Shown here: positions 60,560 to 64,000 of the stretch, piece by piece | Layout of the letters: each line of letters opens with the position of its first letter | Numbering within the stretch: the first letter of the stretch is position 1 | Origin: JADJNY01 sp046349615 | Lineage (GTDB): Bacteria; Planctomycetota; UBA1135; GCA-002686595 | Assembly: GCA_046349615.1 (NCBI GenBank) | Contig: JAXMBZ010000017.1 | Location: 1 to 64,000, forward strand | DNA length: 64,000 nucleotides | Reading direction: 5' to 3' | Notes under the pieces: generated by a model | Told to the model about the DNA's origin: nothing | The model's database searches: none | Seen by the model: the letters and a program-made list of their open reading frames with translations, nothing else | Position numbers and translations under genes: made by a program

Positions 60560-62551
60560 TCACCAGAGGATGCGCACTCCGTTCGTCGCGTTCAGCGTCG
60601 ACGGCGGGCAGAACGCCGCCGCGGTGTTGCGGTACGCGACCTGGTACCACGCGTACGTCCCGCTCCCGACGGCGAGCCCCGTCGCGGTCGAGAGCGGCGG
60701 AGCGCCGGCCTCGGGGAACTCGGCCGCGCCCGCCTGGTTCGCGACGAGCCGCATGCGGACGAGCGCTCCACCGGCGCAACGCACGCCGTCGCCGAACGGC
60801 GCGCCGCCGGTCTCGAACTGGTTCCCGGCGAAGAAGAGCGTCGCGGCCCCGACGGGCATCCCGCTCGCGAAGAGCGTGACGTCGTCGAGCGCGAGCGTGC
60901 CCGTGGTCTCGAGGAACGCGCCCGCCGCGTCGACGGAGTTCCCGCAGCCGTGGAAGCGCGCGCCGAAGTTGCCGCACGGGCACGGCGTCGTCACCGCGAG
61001 GTCGTGACCGTCGCCGCCGCACACGAGCTCGCCCGGCGCGCCGAGCTCGTGCTTCGTGATCCACGTGCCCCAGCGGTTGCTCGAGCGCGCGTACGAGCCG
61101 AAGCTCCAGAACACGTGCGCGTCGTTCGGGTCGAAGACGACCGTGTTGTGGTTGCCCCAACGGTTGCGGCCGAGTCCGTCGAGCACGTTGTACGCGCTCT
61201 CGCCCGCCTTGAGCATCGAGGGCGCGCTGAACGCGCCGGCCGCGTCCGTCGCGAGGTGCGCGCTGATCCAGAGCGAGGGGAACTCCGTCGCGCTCGCGCC
61301 GTTGAAGACGAGCACGAGGTCGCCGCGCGGGTTGACCGCGATGCCGGGCTCGAAGTAGTTGCGTTGCGCGCTCGAGATCGTGCCCGTCGAGACGACGGCG
61401 CGCGTCGTCGGATCGATCTCGAACCAGCGCACGCCCGAGCCGCTCGCGCCGACGGAGCACGTCATCACCGCCCAGATCTTCCCGCGGTGGTACACGGCGT
61501 ACGCGATCTCGGTGTTGCCGAGCTCGAGCTGCGTCGTGCTGCCTTGCGCGGGCACCCAGAACGGAGCGAACGGCATCACGGTGGCCGTGAGAGCGCCCTC
61601 CGTGAGCAGCGTCGGCGCCGTGAGCGGGCCTTGGATGCGGCGCAACATGACGGTGTTCGTGCTCCACACGTTGCTGACGAAGTACTGTCCGGGCGCGGAA
61701 CCGAACGTCTGGCACGGCGGGATCGCGATCTCGTCCTGGAACGGGCCGAACAACGTGACCGCGCCGAGGTGCGGCGACGCGCCGAGCAGCGGCGCCTTCT
61801 CGATCGCGTAGATCGCGCCGTCGCCGTGGCCGGAGCCGACCATGCGCGGCGAGACGTAGATGCCCTCCGCGTCGACGCCGAGCAGCGGGTAGTCCGGGTA
61901 CGCGAGGCCGGGTGGAACCGTGATCGACGTCGAGTACCAACCCGCGGTCGGGTCGGAGCTCGCGCTCACCGCGAGCCACAATTTGTCGACGAAGTCGCTC
62001 GCCGATGCGACGAAGCGCCGCGCCCACGGGTCCCAGACGACGCGCGGGTTGCCGAGCGAGGGCGCGGCGGGCGCGCCGAAGAAGCTCGACAGCGTCACGT
62101 TGACGAAGCGCGTGCCCGTCGCCTTGTCCCACATCGACACGTTGCGGTTGACGACGGTGACGAGGTGGTCGGGGCCGCACGCGATGCCCGGGTCGGGCGG
62201 GACCGCGGTGTTGCCGCCGTCGAAGAGCGCGGGCCCGAGGATCGTGTCGCTCGGGAACGGCGGAGCCGTCGACGGGAGCACGAGGGGACTCGGCGGAGCG
62301 GACGCGTCCGACGGCGCGGTCGCGCTCGCCGCGGCGCCGCGTGCATAGGCGTGGAGCGCGCGCGAGGCGTCGACGTCCGCGGCGGGGAGTGTGCGCGGCT
62401 CGACGCGCGTCCCCGCGCCGAGCGACGACGCGGGAAGTCGACGTCCATGCTCGACGGAGGAAGGCGTGAGTGCCTGCGCGTTCGCGGCTTGCGCGGCGAA
62501 GGCGAGCGCGGAGACGAGGAAGATGTGTCGGTACGCGTGCGAGGTCTTCAT
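60560..62551 (-). CDS. large secreted protein with planctomycete-type Cys-rich C-terminal domain
   Basis: This 663-aa protein has a signal peptide (AQAANAQA). A beta-propeller-like middle follows, with GGNTAVPPDPGIACGPDHLVTVVN and HYNTVVFDPNDAHVFWS-like elements. The C-terminal domain of about 140 residues has CPCGNFG, GCGNSV, PFGDGVRCAGG, YAWYQVAYRNTA and FCPPS. I associate this domain with secreted proteins of high-GC planctomycetes. No catalytic set is visible. The start at 62551 is set by the signal peptide. It is divergent from hutU. Confidence 0.8.
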   Translation of the reverse strand: MKTSHAYRHIFLVSALAFAAQAANAQALTPSSVEHGRRLPASSLGAGTRVEPRTLPAADVDASRALHAYARGAAASATAPSDASAPPSPLVLPSTAPPFPSDTILGPALFDGGNTAVPPDPGIACGPDHLVTVVNRNVSMWDKATGTRFVNVTLSSFFGAPAAPSLGNPRVVWDPWARRFVASASDFVDKLWLAVSASSDPTAGWYSTSITVPPGLAYPDYPLLGVDAEGIYVSPRMVGSGHGDGAIYAIEKAPLLGASPHLGAVTLFGPFQDEIAIPPCQTFGSAPGQYFVSNVWSTNTVMLRRIQGPLTAPTLLTEGALTATVMPFAPFWVPAQGSTTQLELGNTEIAYAVYHRGKIWAVMTCSVGASGSGVRWFEIDPTTRAVVSTGTISSAQRNYFEPGIAVNPRGDLVLVFNGASATEFPSLWISAHLATDAAGAFSAPSMLKAGESAYNVLDGLGRNRWGNHNTVVFDPNDAHVFWSFGSYARSSNRWGTWITKHELGAPGELVCGGDGHDLAVTTPCPCGNFGARFHGCGNSVDAAGAFLETTGTLALDDVTLFASGMPVGAATLFFAGNQFETGGAPFGDGVRCAGGALVRMRLVANQAGAAEFPEAGAPPLSTATGLAVGSGTYAWYQVAYRNTAAAFCPPSTLNATNGVRILW

Positions 62552-62810
62552 GGAGGTCACCGTGGGTCGTGGCCCGAGCGATCGGTCGGGCCGGTTCGGC
62601 CGCACTAGCGGGAGCCTATGTGGCGGTCACGGCGCGCGGAACGCTCACCGGCGAACTTCTCGAAACGGCTTGAAATCAGCGAGAAAACGTGCGCTCGCGC
62701 CCATCCGGAGCAGTTCGAGCGCGCACACGTCGCCAGGGGACCGCGGGCGTGCGTGCGGCCCCGAACGGCGCCGCTCGAGCGAGCGAGCGCGAACCGCACG
62801 CTCGCTCCCG

Positions 62811-62816
62811 TATACT
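62811..62816 (+). promoter_or_regulatory. candidate -10 box (TATACT) for near-leaderless hutU mRNA
   Basis: This is the closest match to a Pribnow box in the window, ending 10 nt before ATG 62827. No Shine-Dalgarno lies between it and the start. Confidence 0.5.
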
Positions 62817-62826
62817 CGCCGCACTC

Positions 62827-64000
62827 ATGAACCCGACGACGCGTACCACGACCGCCTCCGCCTCGAATCCCTCCGCTTCGATCCCGACGGGCCCGCAGCG
62901 CGCGCCCCGCGGCAACCAGCGCACGTGCAAGACGTGGGGCGCGGAGGCCGCGATGCGCATGCTGATGAACAACCTCGACCCCGAGGTGGCCGAGGACCCC
63001 GCGCACCTCGTCGTGTACGGCGGCAGCGGGAAGGCCGCGCGCGACTGGCCGAGCTTCCAGCAGATCGTCGCGACGCTGAAGCGCCTCGAGGCGGACGAGA
63101 CGCTGCTCGTGCAGAGCGGCAAGCCCGTCGGCGTGTTCAAGACGCACGCGCGCGCGCCGCGCGTCCTGATCGCGAACTCGAACCTCGTCGGCCGCTGGGC
63201 GAACTGGGAGCATTTCAGGAAGCTCGAGGCCGAGGGGAAGATGATGTTCGGCCAGATGACGGCCGGCTCGTGGATCTACATCGGCACGCAGGGGATCCTG
63301 CAGGGCACGTACGAGACCTTCGCGGCGTCGGCGAACGCGCGTTTCGGCGGCTCGCTGAAGCACCGGCTCGTCGTCACGGGCGGGCTCGGCGGGATGGGCG
63401 GCGCGCAGCCGCTCGCGGCGACGATGAACGAGGCGACGTGCCTCGTCGCCGAGGTCGAGGGCTGGCGCATCGACAAGCGCCTCGAGACGAAGTACCTCGA
63501 CGTCCGCATCGACGACGTCGACCGCGCGATCGACCAGGCGCTCGAGTGGAAGGCGAAGGGCGTCGCGAAGTCGATCGGCGTGCTCTGCAACGCGGTCGAC
63601 CTGCTCGAGCGGTTGATCGCGCGCAACGTGACGCCCGACGTGCTCACGGACCAGACGAGCGCGCACGACCCGTTGAACGGCTACGTGCCGAACGGGATGC
63701 CGCATGCGGCCGCGCTCGAGCTGCGGAAGAAGGATCCGAAGGCGTACGAGGCCGCGTCGTTCCGCGCGATGATCGACCACTGCAAGGCGATGCTCGAGCT
63801 GCAGGAGCGCGGCGCGGACACGTTCGACTACGGGAACAACCTGCGCGGCCACGCGGCGCAGGCGGGCTTCGCCGACGCCTTCGGCTTCGAGGGCTTCGTG
63901 CCGAAGTACGTGCGGCCGCTCTTCTGCGAGGGCAAGGGCCCGTTCCGCTGGGTCGCGCTCTCCGGCGATCCGAAGGACATCGCGGTCACGGACCGGATCA
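62827..64000 (+). CDS. hutU: urocanate hydratase, N-terminal part (runs off window end)
   Basis: The first 391 codons are present. The enzyme converts urocanate to 4-imidazolone-5-propionate using NAD as a tightly bound electrophile. After a Thr/Ser/Pro-rich start it follows the family closely: LVVYGGSGKAARDWPSF, GQMTAGSWIYIGTQGILQGT, the NAD loop VTGGLGGMGGAQPLA, TDQTSAHDPLNGYVP, FDYGNNLRG and FRWVALSGDP. About 160 residues remain beyond the window. TATACT lies 10 nt upstream. hutH is about 8 kb upstream on the same strand, with unrelated genes between. Confidence 0.93.
   Translation, partial: MNPTTRTTTASASNPSASIPTGPQRAPRGNQRTCKTWGAEAAMRMLMNNLDPEVAEDPAHLVVYGGSGKAARDWPSFQQIVATLKRLEADETLLVQSGKPVGVFKTHARAPRVLIANSNLVGRWANWEHFRKLEAEGKMMFGQMTAGSWIYIGTQGILQGTYETFAASANARFGGSLKHRLVVTGGLGGMGGAQPLAATMNEATCLVAEVEGWRIDKRLETKYLDVRIDDVDRAIDQALEWKAKGVAKSIGVLCNAVDLLERLIARNVTPDVLTDQTSAHDPLNGYVPNGMPHAAALELRKKDPKAYEAASFRAMIDHCKAMLELQERGADTFDYGNNLRGHAAQAGFADAFGFEGFVPKYVRPLFCEGKGPFRWVALSGDPKDIAVTDRI

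Overview
The window is one contiguous piece of a very GC-rich bacterial chromosome. I see no rRNA, tRNA, CRISPR array, phage or intact transposon. The gene content suggests a Planctomycetota bacterium of a high-GC marine-type lineage. It has many exported lipoproteins and beta-rich secreted proteins, an FG-GAP/VCBS protein, an exported sulfatase, a PhoX-like protein, and a large secreted protein (60560-62551) with a Cys-rich C-terminal domain (CPCGN ... FGDG.RC ... YRN) that I associate with planctomycete secretomes. The phylum is an inference; the sequence shows only gene content and composition.

Layout. 1-1677: the end of a membrane protein and two tandem BamE/SmpA-like lipoproteins. 1792-6493: a compact thrA-thrB-thrC operon for threonine synthesis, coupled by GTGA overlaps. 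6495-9788: a large secreted lipoprotein, convergent with thrC. 10131-17142: a molybdopterin oxidoreductase, an exported MsrB-MsrA lipoprotein and two exported alpha/beta hydrolases. 17502-22810: a 103-aa ExbB/TolQ-like membrane protein, a lipoprotein VOC protein coupled to a sulfatase, and a pentaheme cytochrome fused to HEAT repeats. 22981-27717: a secreted TPR protein, an SDR/epimerase pair and a beta-helix protein. 27904-32115: a glycosyltransferase, a flippase and a divergent DegT-type aminotransferase, probably for a surface polysaccharide.

32364-42362 is the most system-like part. Two minor pseudopilins, a PilX-like protein and an exported HEAT protein form a coupled operon. It is followed by a HAMP-only membrane protein, a CHASE4-type histidine kinase, a REC-ATPase-REC protein whose phosphoacceptor His is replaced by Arg, and a convergent EAL protein. 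42520-52934 holds a divergent isocitrate/isopropylmalate dehydrogenase relative, an exported protein of unknown function, a PhoX/DUF839-like protein behind a hairpin-rich 478-bp spacer, an FG-GAP protein, an anchored Ig/CarboxypepD-like protein and a class IV aminotransferase. 53182-64000 holds hutH and the start of hutU (histidine to urocanate to imidazolonepropionate), separated by a GNAT gene, two paralogous secreted proteins, small membrane proteins, murJ and the large secreted protein.

Regulatory signals. Several genes carry a TANNNT Pribnow-like hexamer only 6-11 nt before the start codon, which suggests leaderless or near-leaderless mRNAs. Genes inside operons more often have Shine-Dalgarno sequences or overlapping stop/start codons. 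Three good intrinsic terminators are visible (20155-20197, 27832-27881, 47601-47639). A 164-bp foldback element starts on the last base of the hutH stop codon.
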